This document shows, one piece after another, positions 42,059-52,570 of a stretch of 64,000 bases of DNA (position 1 is its first letter; each line of letters starts with the position of its first letter). Origin of the DNA: Halictus rubicundus (lineage: Eukaryota > Arthropoda > Insecta > Hymenoptera > Halictidae). Below the pieces are notes generated by a model. The model was not told the DNA's origin, searched no databases, and saw only the letters and a list, made by a program, of their open reading frames with translations. The DNA lies in NCBI RefSeq assembly GCF_050948215.1, contig NW_027488993.1, positions 94,619-158,618 on the forward strand, written 5' to 3'. The position numbers and the translations under genes were made by a program.

Positions 42059-44801
42059 AGGATAGGATAGAGGATAGGATAGGATAGAGGATAGGATAGG
42101 ATAGAGGATAGGATAGGATAGAGGATAGGATGGGATAGAGGATAGGATAGAGGATAGGATAGGATAGAGGATAGGATAGGATAGAGGATAGGATAGGATA
42201 GAGGATAGGATAGGATAGAGGATAGGATAGGATAGAGGATAGGATAGGATAGAGGATAGGATAGGATAGAGGATATAATAGGATAGAGGATAGGATAGAG
42301 GATAGGATAGGGTAGAGGATAGGATAGGATAGAGGATATAATAGGATTGAGGGAAGGATAGGATAGAGTATAGGATAGGATAGAGGATAGGATAGGAAAG
42401 TGGATAGGATAGGATAGAGGATAGGATAGGATAGAGGATAGGATAGGATAGAGGATAGGATGGGATAGAGGATAGGATTGAGGATAGGATAGGATAGAGG
42501 ATAGGATAGGATAGAGGATAGGATAGGATAGAGGATAGGATAGGATAGAGGATAGGATAGGATAGAGGATAGGATAGGATAGAGGATAGGATAGGATAGA
42601 GGATAGGATAGGATAGAGGATAGGATAGGATAGAGGATAGGATAGGATAGAGGATAGGATAGGATAGAGGATAGGATAGGATAGAGGATAGGATAGGATA
42701 GAGGATAGGATAGGATAGAGGATAGGATAGGATAGAGGATAGGATAGGATAGAGGATAGGATAGGATAGAGGATAGGATAGGATAGAGGATAGGATAGGA
42801 TAGAGGATAGGATAGGATAGAGGATAGGATAGGATAGAGGATAGGATGGGATAGAGGATAGGATTGAGGATAGGATAGGATAGAGGATAGGATAGGATAG
42901 AGGATAGGATAGGATAGAGGATAGGATAGGATAGAGGATAGGATAGGATAGAGGATAGGATAGGATAGAGGATAGGATAGGATAGAGGATAGGATAGGAT
43001 AGAGGATAGGATAGGATAGAGGATAGGATAGGATAGAGGATAGGATAGGATAGAGGATAGGATAGGATAGAGGATAGGATAGGATAGAGGATAGGATAGG
43101 ATAGAGGATAGGATAGGATAGAGGATAGGATAGGATAGAGGATATAATAGGATAGGATAGAGGATAGGATAGGATAGAGGATAGGATAGAGGATAGGATA
43201 GGATAGGATAGAGGATAGGATAGGATAGAGGATAGGAATGAGGATAGGATAGGATAGAGGATAGGATAGGATAGAGGATAGGATAGGATAGAGGATAGGA
43301 TAGGATAGAGGATAGGATAGGTAATTGGATAGCATAGAGAGTAGGATAAGGTAGAGGATAGTATAGGATAGAGGATAGGATAGGATAGATGATAGGATAG
43401 TATAGAGGATAGGATAGGATAGAGGATAGGATAGGATAGAGGATAGGGTAGGATAGAGGATAGGATAGGATAGAGGATAGGATAGGATAGAGGATAGGAT
43501 AGGATAGAGGATAGGATAGGATAGAGGATAGTATAGGATAGAGGATAGGATAGGGTAGAGGATATAATAGGATTGAGGAAAGGATAGGATAGAGGATAGG
43601 ATAGGATAGAGGATAGGATAGGATAGAGGATAGGATAGGATAGAGGATAGGATAGGATAGAGGATAGGATAGAGGATAGGATAGAGGATAGGATAGGATA
43701 GGATAGAGGATAGGATAGGATAGAGGATAGGAATGAGGATAGGATAGGATAGAGGATCGGATAGAGGATAGGATAGGATAGAGGATAGGATAGGATAGAG
43801 GATAGGATAGGTAATTGGATAGCATAGAGAGTAGGATAAGGTAGAGGATAGTATAGGATAGAGGATAGGATAGGATAGATGATAGGATAGTATAGAGGAT
43901 AGGATAGGATAGAGGATAGGATAGGATAGAGGATAGGGTAGGATAGAGGATAGGATAGGATAGAGGATAGGATAGGATAGAGGATAGGATAGGATAGAGG
44001 ATAGTATAGGATAGAGGATAGGATAGGGTAGAGGATATAATAGGATTGAGGAAAGGATAGGATAGAGGATAGGATAGGATAGAGGATAGGATAGGAAAGA
44101 GGATATAATAGGATAGAGGATAGGATAGGATAGAGGATAGGATAGGATAGAGGATAGGATGCGATAGAGGATAGGATAGAGGATAGGATAGGATAGAGGA
44201 TAGGATAGGATAGAGGATAGGATAGGATAGAGGATAGGATAGGATAGAGGATAGGATAGGATAGAGGATAGGATAGGATAGAGGATAGGATAGGATAGAG
44301 GATAGGATTGGATAGAGGATAGGATAGAGGATAGGATAGAGGATAGGATAGCGGATACGATCGGATAGAGGATAGGATAGCGGATACGATAGGATAGAGG
44401 ATAGGATAGGATAGAGGATAGGATAGAGGATCGGATAGGATAGAGGATAGGATAGGATAGAGGATAGGATAGGATAGAGGATAGGATAGGATAGAGGATA
44501 TAATAGGATTGAGGAAAGGATAGGATACAGGATAGGATAGGATAGAGGATAGGATAGGAAAGAGGATAGGATAGGATAGAGGCTAGGATAGGATAGAGGA
44601 TAGGATAGGATAGAGGATAGGATAGGACAGAGGATAGGATAGGATAGAGGATAGGATAGGATAGAGGATAGGATAGGATAGAGGTTAGGATAGGTAATTG
44701 GATAGGATAGAGTATAGGATAAGGTAGAGGATAGGATAGGATAGAGGATATAATAGGATAGGGGATAGTATAGGATAGAGGATAGGATAGGATAGAGGAT
44801 A
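42059..44801. repeat. GGATA-family satellite, block C
   Basis: Continuation of block B to the right of insert 1, in the same orientation and monomer. Markers include ATTGAGGGAAGG near 42,348, a single-base-deleted derivative ATTGAGGAAAGG near 43,572, 44,045 and 44,508, and TAATTGG at 43,322, 43,812 and 44,695. Two modules about 490 bp apart (starting 43,322 and 43,812) differ by one 17-bp monomer. The right part of the block (43.8-44.8 kb) is duplicated at 49.06-50.1 kb with offsets of 5,244 and then 5,278. No gene is seen. Confidence 0.96.
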
Positions 44802-44817
44802 GGATAGGATAAAGGAT
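44802..44817. repeat. Target-site duplication of insert 2, left copy
   Basis: GGATAGGATAAAGGAT lies directly left of the GC-rich insert and recurs perfectly at 45,407-45,422. It includes the rare GATAAAGG variant of the satellite. Confidence 0.95.
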
Positions 44818-44818
44818 C

Positions 44819-44983
44819 CATGGCGAGGAGGCGTGGAGGGGGTTCGCTTCCTTCTGCGAGCGGGTTATGCTGCGGAAGGAGGCTGCGGAACGGGATCGGG
44901 AGCGTAATCACGATCCCGGCCGAAGGGGGGGGAGGCGGCGCAGGGTACGCCCCGGGGGCGTACCCCCGTTGCGACGCCTCTGA
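44819..44983 (+). pseudogene. C-terminal fragment of R1-type LINE ORF2 (reverse transcriptase polyprotein)
   Basis: The frame enters from the truncated 5' end and runs 54 codons to TGA at 44,981-44,983. It begins HGEEAWRGFAS and continues FCERVMLRKEAAERDRER, followed by an Arg/Gly/Pro-rich tail (residues about 34-54). In R1-clade ORF2 proteins, which carry an apurinic-like endonuclease, reverse transcriptase and a C-terminal region, the protein commonly ends with a Trp...FC..VM..KE.AER.RE segment and a basic tail. I rely on memory of that family, not on a search. All catalytic domains are missing, so no function remains. Other frames here, a plus-strand 113-codon frame (44,820-45,161) and two minus-strand frames of 112 and 61 codons, are GC-driven shadows. 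Confidence 0.75.
44943..44965 (+). other. Palindrome near the end of the LINE ORF2 frame
   Basis: Near-perfect inverted repeat centred on 44,954. The inner 19 nt are GTACGCCCCGGGGGCGTAC, extended by GG on the left and CC on the right. It falls inside the Arg/Pro-rich coding tail. It may fold in the element RNA, or may simply reflect GC richness. Confidence 0.5.
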
Positions 44984-45393
44984 CGCGAGCGGGGACGCCC
45001 TTGATGATCTCGAGGCGGGGGATCGGATATCCCCTTACACTCGGTCACCAACGGCGTCCCCGGAGGCCGCCGGGCATCTCGAGCGGGGGCTCGGATGCTC
45101 ATCGGGCGGCCTAACAGGGGGGAAGGCGCCACGTCGTCCGTTGCGTGGTGCCTTCGGATAGAGTAGGTACGGGAGGGGGCCGCGTCCCCCCCTGGGTGGT
45201 ATGCTAAGGCGGGGGCACACCGGATTGACATGCGCGCGCAGAGCACGGGTGCCCCCAGGAGTCTAGGGACGGACGGGGAGGAGTTAGTGGGTATACTCGG
45301 CGTTGCACCAACCAGCCGAGGAGTCCCACATAACCCGGACCACCCCCCCCCCCCGGGGGGGTTCGGGTATCCGTAACGAGATTACCTCCTCGG
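44984..45393 (+). other. 3' untranslated region of insert 2
   Basis: GC-rich non-coding tail of the LINE fragment between the ORF2 stop and the poly(A). It contains C- and G-homopolymer runs, including C12 followed by G7 at 45,343-45,361, and ends ACGAGATTACCTCCTCGG before the tail. There is no AATAAA signal just upstream of the tail. Confidence 0.75.
45333..45368 (+). other. Hairpin in the LINE 3' UTR, 25 nt before poly(A)
   Basis: ACCCGGACC (45,333-45,341) pairs with GGTTCGGGT (45,360-45,368) as a 9-bp stem with one G-U pair. The C12/G run between them could extend or rearrange the fold. A 3'-terminal structure is a plausible recognition site for the element's reverse transcriptase; that role is inference. 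Confidence 0.45.
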
Positions 45394-45406
45394 AAAAAAA
45401 AAAAAA

Positions 45407-45422
45407 GGATAGGATAAAGGAT
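45407..45422. repeat. Target-site duplication of insert 2, right copy
   Basis: Second copy of GGATAGGATAAAGGAT, immediately after the A13 tail. The satellite then resumes with AGGTTAGAATAGAGG, the word that follows the same site in the sister copy at 50,097. Confidence 0.95.
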
Positions 45423-45504
45423 AGGTTAGAATAGAGGATAGGATAGGATAAAGGATGGGATAGGATAGAGGATAGGATAGGATAGGATAGAGGATAGGAT
45501 AGGA

Positions 45505-45670
45505 TACAGGATAGGATAGAGGATAGGATAGAGGATAGGATAGAGGATAGGATAGAGGATAGGATAGAGGATAGGATACAGGATAGGATAGAGGATAGGA
45601 TAGAGGATAGGATAGAGGATAGGATAGAGGATAGGATAGAGGATATGATAGAGGATAGGATAGAGGATAG
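45505..45670. repeat. Run of 12-bp monomers beside insert 2
   Basis: A long GAGGATAGGATA run in which two units carry ACAGG in place of AGAGG. It ends with the usual GAGGATATGATA and GATCGG words. Same cassette as in block B. Confidence 0.88.
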
Positions 45671-48600
45671 GATAGGATAGAGGATCGGATAGAGGATAGG
45701 ATAGGATAGAGGATAGGATAGAGGATAGGATAGAGGATAGGATAGGATAGGATAGAGGATAGGATAGGATAGAGGATAGGATAGAGGATAGGATAGAGGA
45801 TAGGATTGGATAGAGGATCGGATAGAGGATAGGATAGGATAGAGGATAGGATAGGATAGAGGATAGGATAGGTAATTGGATAGCATAGAGAGTAGGATAA
45901 GGTAGAGGATAGTATAGGATAGAGGATAGGATAGGATAGAGGATAGGATTGGATAGAGGATAGGATAGAGGATAGGATAGAGGATAGGATAGAGGATAGG
46001 ATAGCGGATAGGATAGGACAGAGGATAGGATAGGATAGAGGATAGGATAGGATAGAGGATAGGATAGGATAGAGGATAGGATGGGATAGAGGATAGGATA
46101 GAGGATAGGATAGGATAGAGGATAGGATAGGATAGAGGATAGGATAGGATAGAGGATAGGATAGGATAGAGGATAGGATAGGATAGAGGATAGGATAGGA
46201 TAGAGGATAGGATAGGATAGAGGATAGGATAGGATAGAGGATAGGATAGGATAGAGGATAGGATAGGATAGAGGATAGGATAGGATAGAGGATAGGATGG
46301 GATAGAGGATAGGATAGAGGATAGGATAGGGTAGAGGATAGGATAGGTAATTGGAAAGGATAAAGTATAGGATAAGGTAGAGGATAGGATAGGATAGAGG
46401 ATATAATAGGATAGAGGATAGGATAGAGGATAGGATGGGATAGAGGATAGGATAGAGGATAGGATAGGATAGAGGATAGGATAGGATAGAGGATAGGATA
46501 GGATAGAGGATAGGATAGGATAGAGGATAGGATAGGATAGAGGATAGGATAGGATAGAGGATAGGATAGGATAGAGGATAGGATAGGATAGAGGATAGGA
46601 TAGGATAGAGGATAGGATAGGATAGAGGATAGGATAGGATAGAGGATAGGATGGGATAGAGGATAGGATAGAGGATAGGATAGGGTAGAGGATAGGATAG
46701 GTAATTGGAAAGGATAAAGTATAGGATAAGGTAGAGGATAGGATAGGATAGAGGATATAATAGGATAGAGGATAGGATAGAGGATAGGATAGGATAGAGG
46801 ATAGGATAGGATAGAGGATAGGATAGGATAGAGGATAGGATAGGATAGAGGATAGGATAGGATAGAGGATAGGATAGGATAGAGGATAGGATAGGATAGA
46901 GGATAGGATAGGATAGAGGATAGGATAGGATAGAGGATAGGATAGGATAGAGGATAGGATAGGATAGAGGATAGGATAGGATAGAGGATAGGATAGGATA
47001 GAGGATATAATAGGATTGAGGGAAGGATAGGATAGAGGATAGGATAGGATAGAGGATAGGATAGGAAAGTGGATAGGATAGGATAGAGGATAGGATAGGA
47101 TAGAGGATAGGATAGGATAGAGGATAGGATAGGATAGAGGATAGGATGGGATAGAGGATAGGATAGAGGATAGGATAGGATAGAGGATAGGATAGGATAG
47201 AGGATAGGATAGGATAGAGGATAGGATAGGATAGAGGATAGGATAGGATAGAGGATAGGATAGGATAGAGGATAGGATGGGATAGAGGATAGGATAGAGG
47301 ATAGGATAGGATAGAGGATAGGATAGGATAGAGGATAGGATAGGATAGAGGATAGGATAGGATAGAGGATAGGATAGGATAGAGGATAGGATAGGATAGA
47401 GGATAGGATAGGATAGAGGATATAATAGGATAGAGGATAGGATAGAGGATAGGATAGGGTAGAGGATAGGATAGGATAGAGGATATAATAGGATTGAGGG
47501 AAGGATAGGATAGAGTATAGGATAGGATAGAGGATAGGATAGGAAAGTGGATAGGATAGGATAGAGGATAGGATAGGATAGAGGATAGGATAGGATAGAG
47601 GATAGGATAGGATAGAGGATAGGATAGGATAGAGGATAGGATGGGATAGAGGATAGGATAGAGGATAGGATAGGATAGAGGATAGGATAGGATAGAGGAT
47701 AGGATAGGATAGAGGATAGGATAGGATAGAGGATAGGATAGGATAGAGGATAGGATAGGATAGAGGATAGGATGGGATAGAGGATAGGATAGAGGATAGG
47801 ATAGGATAGAGGATAGGATAGGATAGAGGATAGGATAGGATAGAGGATAGGATAGGATAGAGGATAGGATAGGATAGAGGATAGGATAGGATAGAGGATA
47901 GGATAGGATAGAGGATAGGATAGGATAGAGGATAGGATAGGATAGAGGATAGGATGGGATAGAGGATAGGATTGAGGATAGGATAGGATAGAGGATAGGA
48001 TAGGATAGAGGATAGGATAGGATAGAGGATAGGATAGGATAGAGGATAGGATAGGATAGAGGATAGGATAGGATAGAGGATAGGATAGGATAGAGGATAG
48101 GATAGGATAGAGGATAGGATAGGATAGAGGATAGGATAGGATAGAGGATAGGATAGGATAGAGGATAGGATAGGATAGAGGATAGGATAGGATAGAGGAT
48201 AGGATAGGATAGAGGATAGGATAGGATAGAGGATAGGATAGGATAGAGGATAGGATAGGATAGAGGATAGGATAGGATAGAGGATATAATAGGATAGGAT
48301 AGAGGATAGGATAGGATAGAGGATAGGATAGGATAGAGGATAGGATAGAGGATAGGATAGGATAGGATAGAGGATAGGATAGGATAGAGGATAGGAATGA
48401 GGATAGGATAGGATAGAGGATAGGATAGGATAGAGGATAGGATAGGATAGAGGATAGGATAGGTAATTGGATAGCATAGAGAGTAGGATAAGGTAGAGGA
48501 TAGTATAGGATAGAGGATAGGATAGGATAGAGGATAGGATAGGTAATTGGATAGCATAGAGAGTAGGATAAGGTAGAGGATAGTATAGGATAGAGGATAG

Positions 48601-50190
48601 GATAGGATAGATGATAGGATAGTATAGAGGATAGGATAGGATAGAGGATAGGATAGGATAGAGGATAGGGTAGGATAGAGGATAGGATAGGATAGAGGAT
48701 AGGATAGGATAGAGGATAGGATAGGATAGAGGATAGGATAGGATAGAGGATAGTATAGGATAGAGGATAGGATAGGGTAGAGGATATAATAGGATTGAGG
48801 AAAGGATAGGATAGAGGATAGGATAGGATAGAGGATAGGATAGGATAGAGGATAGGATAGGATAGAGGATAGGATAGGATAGAGGATAAGATAGAGGATA
48901 GGATAGAGGATAGGATAGGATAGGATAGAGGATAGGATAGGATAGGATAGAGGATAGGATAGGATAGAGGATAGGAATGAGGATAGGATAGGATAGAGGA
49001 TCGGATAGAGGATAGGATAGGATAGAGGATAGGATAGGATAGAGGATAGGATAGGTAATTGGATAGCATAGAGAGTAGGATAAGGTAGAGGATAGTATAG
49101 GATAGAGGATAGGATAGGATAGATGATAGGATAGTATAGAGGATAGGATAGGATAGAGGATAGGATAGGATAGAGGATAGGGTAGGATAGAGGATAGGAT
49201 AGGATAGAGGATAGGATAGGATAGAGGATAGGATAGGATAGAGGATAGTATAGGATAGAGGATATTATAGGGTAGAGGATATAATAGGATTGAGGAAAGG
49301 ATAGGATAGAGGATAGGATAGGATAGAGGATAGGATAGGAAAGAGGATATAATAGGATAGAGGATAGGATAGGATAGAGGATAGGATAGGATAGAGGATA
49401 GGATGCGATAGAGGATAGGATAGAGGATAGGATAGGATAGAGGATAGGATAGGATAGAGGATAGGATAGGATAGAGGATAGGATAGGATAGAGGATAGGA
49501 TAGGATAGAGGATAGGATAGGATAGAGGATAGGATAGGATAGAGGATAGGATAGGATAGAGGATAGGATAGGATAGAGGATAGGATTGGATAGAGGATAG
49601 GATAGAGGATAGGATAGAGGATAGGATAGCGGATACGATCGGATAGAGGATAGGATAGCGGATACGATAGGATAGAGGATAGGATAGGATAGAGGATAGG
49701 ATAGAGGATCGGATAGGATAGAGGATAGGATAGGATAGAGGATAGGATAGGATAGAGGATAGGATAGGATAGAGGATATAATAGGATTGAGGAAAGGATA
49801 GGATACAGGATAGGATAGGATAGAGGATAGGATAGGAAAGAGGATAGGATAGGATAGAGGCTAGGATAGGATAGAGGATAGGATAGGATAGAGGATAGGA
49901 TAGGACAGAGGATAGGATAGGATAGAGGATAGGATAGGATAGAGGATAGGATAGGATAGAGGTTAGGATAGGTAATTGGATAGGATAGAGTATAGGATAA
50001 GGTAGAGGATAGGATAGGATAGAGGATATAATAGGATAGGGGATAGTATAGGATAGAGGATAGGATAGGATAGAGGATAGGATAGGATAAAGGATAGGTT
50101 AGAATAGAGGATAGGATAGGATAAAGGATAGGATAGGATAGAGGATAGGATAGGATAGAGGATAGGATAGGATAGAGGATAGGATAGGAT

Positions 50191-51610
50191 AGAGGATAGG
50201 ATATTGTAGAGGATAGGATAGGATAGAGGATAGGATAGGATAGAGGACAGGATAGGATAGAGGATAGGATAGGATAGAGGATAGGATAGGATAGAGGATA
50301 GGATAGGATAGAGGATAGGATAGGATAGAGGATAGGATAGGATAGAGGATAGGATAGGATAGAGGATAGGATATTATAGAGGATAGGATAGGATAGAGGA
50401 TAGGATAGGATAGAGGACAGGATAGGATAGAGGATAGGATAGGATAGAGGATAGGATAGGATAGAGGATAGGATAGGATAGAGGATAGGATAGGATAGAG
50501 GATAGGATAGGATAGAGGATAGGATAGGATAGAGGATAGGATATTATAGAGGATAGGATAGGATAGAGGATAGGATAGGATAGAGGATAGGATAGGATAG
50601 AGGACAGGATAGGATAGAGGATAGGATAGGATAGAGGATAGGATAGGATAGAGGATAGGATAGGATAGAGGATAGGATAGGATAGAGGATAGGATAGGAT
50701 AGAGGATAGGATAGGATAGAGGATAGGATAGGATAGAGGATAGGATAGAGGATAGGATAGGATAGAGGATAGGATAGGATAGAGGATAGGATAGGATAGA
50801 GGATAGGATAGGATAGAGGATAGGATAGGATAGAGGATAGGATAGGATAGAGGATAGGATAGGATAGAGGATAGGATAGGATAGAGGATAGGATAGGATA
50901 GAGGATAGGATAGGATAGAGGATAGGATAGGATAGAGGATAGGATAGGATAGAGGATAGGATAGATGATAGGATAGGATAGAGGATAGGATAGGATAGAG
51001 GATAGGATAGGTAATTGGAAAGGATAGAGCATAGGATAAGGTAGAGGATAGGATAGGATAGAGGATATAATAGGATAGAGGATAGGATAGAGGATAGGAT
51101 AGGATAGAAGATAGGATAGGATAGAGGATAGGATAGGATAGAGGATAGGATAGGATAGAGGATAGGATAGGATAGGATAGAGGATAGGATAGGATAGAGG
51201 ATAGGATAGGATAGAGGATAGGATAGGATAGAGGATAGGATAGGATAGAGGATAGGATAGGATAGAGGATAGGATATTGTAGAGGATAGGATAGGATAGA
51301 GGATAGGATAGGATAGAGGACAGGATAGGATAGAGGATAGGATAGGATAGAGGATAGGATAGGATAGAGGATAGGATAGGATAGAGGATAGGATAGGATA
51401 GAGGATAGGATAGGATAGAGGATAGGATAGGATAGAGGATAGGATATTATAGAGGATAGGATAGGATAGAGGATAGGATAGGATAGAGGACAGGATAGGA
51501 TAGAGGATAGGATAGGATAGAGGATAGGATAGGATAGAGGATAGGATAGGATAGAGGATAGGATAGGATAGAGGATAGGATAGGATAGAGGATAGGATAT
51601 TATAGAGGAT
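50191..51610. repeat. 170-bp (10-monomer) higher-order repeat
   Basis: The variant monomer GGATATTGTAG/GGATATTATAG occurs at 50,201, 50,371 and 50,541 (spacing 170 and 170 bp) and again at about 51,274, 51,444 and 51,597 (170 and 153 bp). The variant GAGGACAGG follows each at about 40-57 bp, with spacings of 170 and 187 bp in the first set. These distances equal 9, 10 and 11 monomers of 17 bp, so the unit is a higher-order repeat of about ten monomers with single-monomer length changes. Confidence 0.85.
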
Positions 51611-52065
51611 AGGATAGGATAGAGGATAGGATAGGATAGAGGATAGGATAGGATAGAGGACAGGATAGGATAGAGGATAGGATAGGATAGAGGATAGGAT
51701 AGGATAGAGGATAGGATAGGATAGAGGATAGGATAGGATAGAGGATAGGATAGGATAGAGGATAGGATAGGATAGAGGATAGGATAGGATAGAGGATAGG
51801 ATAGAGGATAGGATAGGATAGAGGATAGGATAGGATAAAGGATAGGATAGAATAGAGGATAGGATCGGATAAAGGATGGGATAGGATAGAGGATAGGATA
51901 GGATAGGATACAGGATAGGATAGGATAGAGGATAGGATAGGATAGAGGATAGGATAGGATAGAGGATAGGATAGGATAGAGGATAGGATAGGATAGAGGA
52001 TAGGATAGGATAGAGGATAGGATAGGATAGAGGATAGGATAGGATAGAGGATAGGATAGAGGATA

Positions 52066-52570
52066 GGATAGGATAGAGGATAGGATAGGATAGAGGATAG
52101 GATAGGATAGAGGATAGGATAGGATAGAGGATAGGATAGGATAGAGGATAGGATAGGATAGAGGATAGGATAGGATAGAGGATAGGATAGGATAGAGGAT
52201 AGGATAGGATAGAGGATAGGATAGGATAGAGGATAGGATAGGATAGAGGATAGGATAGGATAGAGGATAGGATAGGATAGAGGATAGGATAGGATAGAGG
52301 ATAGGATAGGATAGAGGATAGGATAGGATAGAGGATAGGATAGGATAGAGGATAGGATAGGATAGAGGATAGGATAGGATAGAGGATAGGATAGGATAGA
52401 GGATAGGATAGGATAGAGGATAGGATAGGATAGAGGATAGGATAGGATAGAGGATAGGATAGGATAGAGGATAGGATAGGATAGAGGATAGGATAGGATA
52501 GAGGATAGGATAGGATAGAGGATAGGATAGGATAGAGGATAGGATAGGATAGAGGATAGGATAGGATAGA
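52066..52570. repeat. Longest visibly invariant 17-mer run
   Basis: About 29 consecutive copies of GAGGATAGGATAGGATA without a variant that I can see, bounded by 12-bp units. Similar near-pure runs continue to about 54.6 kb. This is the most homogenised part of the array. Confidence 0.8.

Larger units (their letters stand above)
44818..45406 (+). mobile_element. Insert 2: 5'-truncated R1-clade-like LINE, 589 bp
   Basis: GC-rich sequence inserted in the satellite with a 16-bp perfect target-site duplication and an A13 tail (45,394-45,406). It consists of the last 54 codons of an ORF2-like frame, a 3' untranslated region of about 410 bp and the tail, so it is a heavily 5'-truncated copy. The flanks match a continuous sister site at 49,973-50,100: TAATTGG (44,695) and GGTTAGAATAG (45,424) are 605 bp further apart here than in the sister site, exactly the 589-bp insert plus 16 bp. 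The source element is assigned to the R1/TRAS/SART group from recall of the ORF2 C-terminal motif. The exact family is unknown. It cannot be mobile by itself. Confidence 0.9.

Noticed and set aside
44820..45161. Plus-strand 113-codon ATG frame in insert 2 (MARRRGGGSLPSASG...) as a gene
   Set aside because: It overlaps, in another frame, the ORF2-like tail that carries the recognisable FCERVMLRKEAAER motif, and it continues into the GC-rich 3' UTR. It is a GC-driven shadow.
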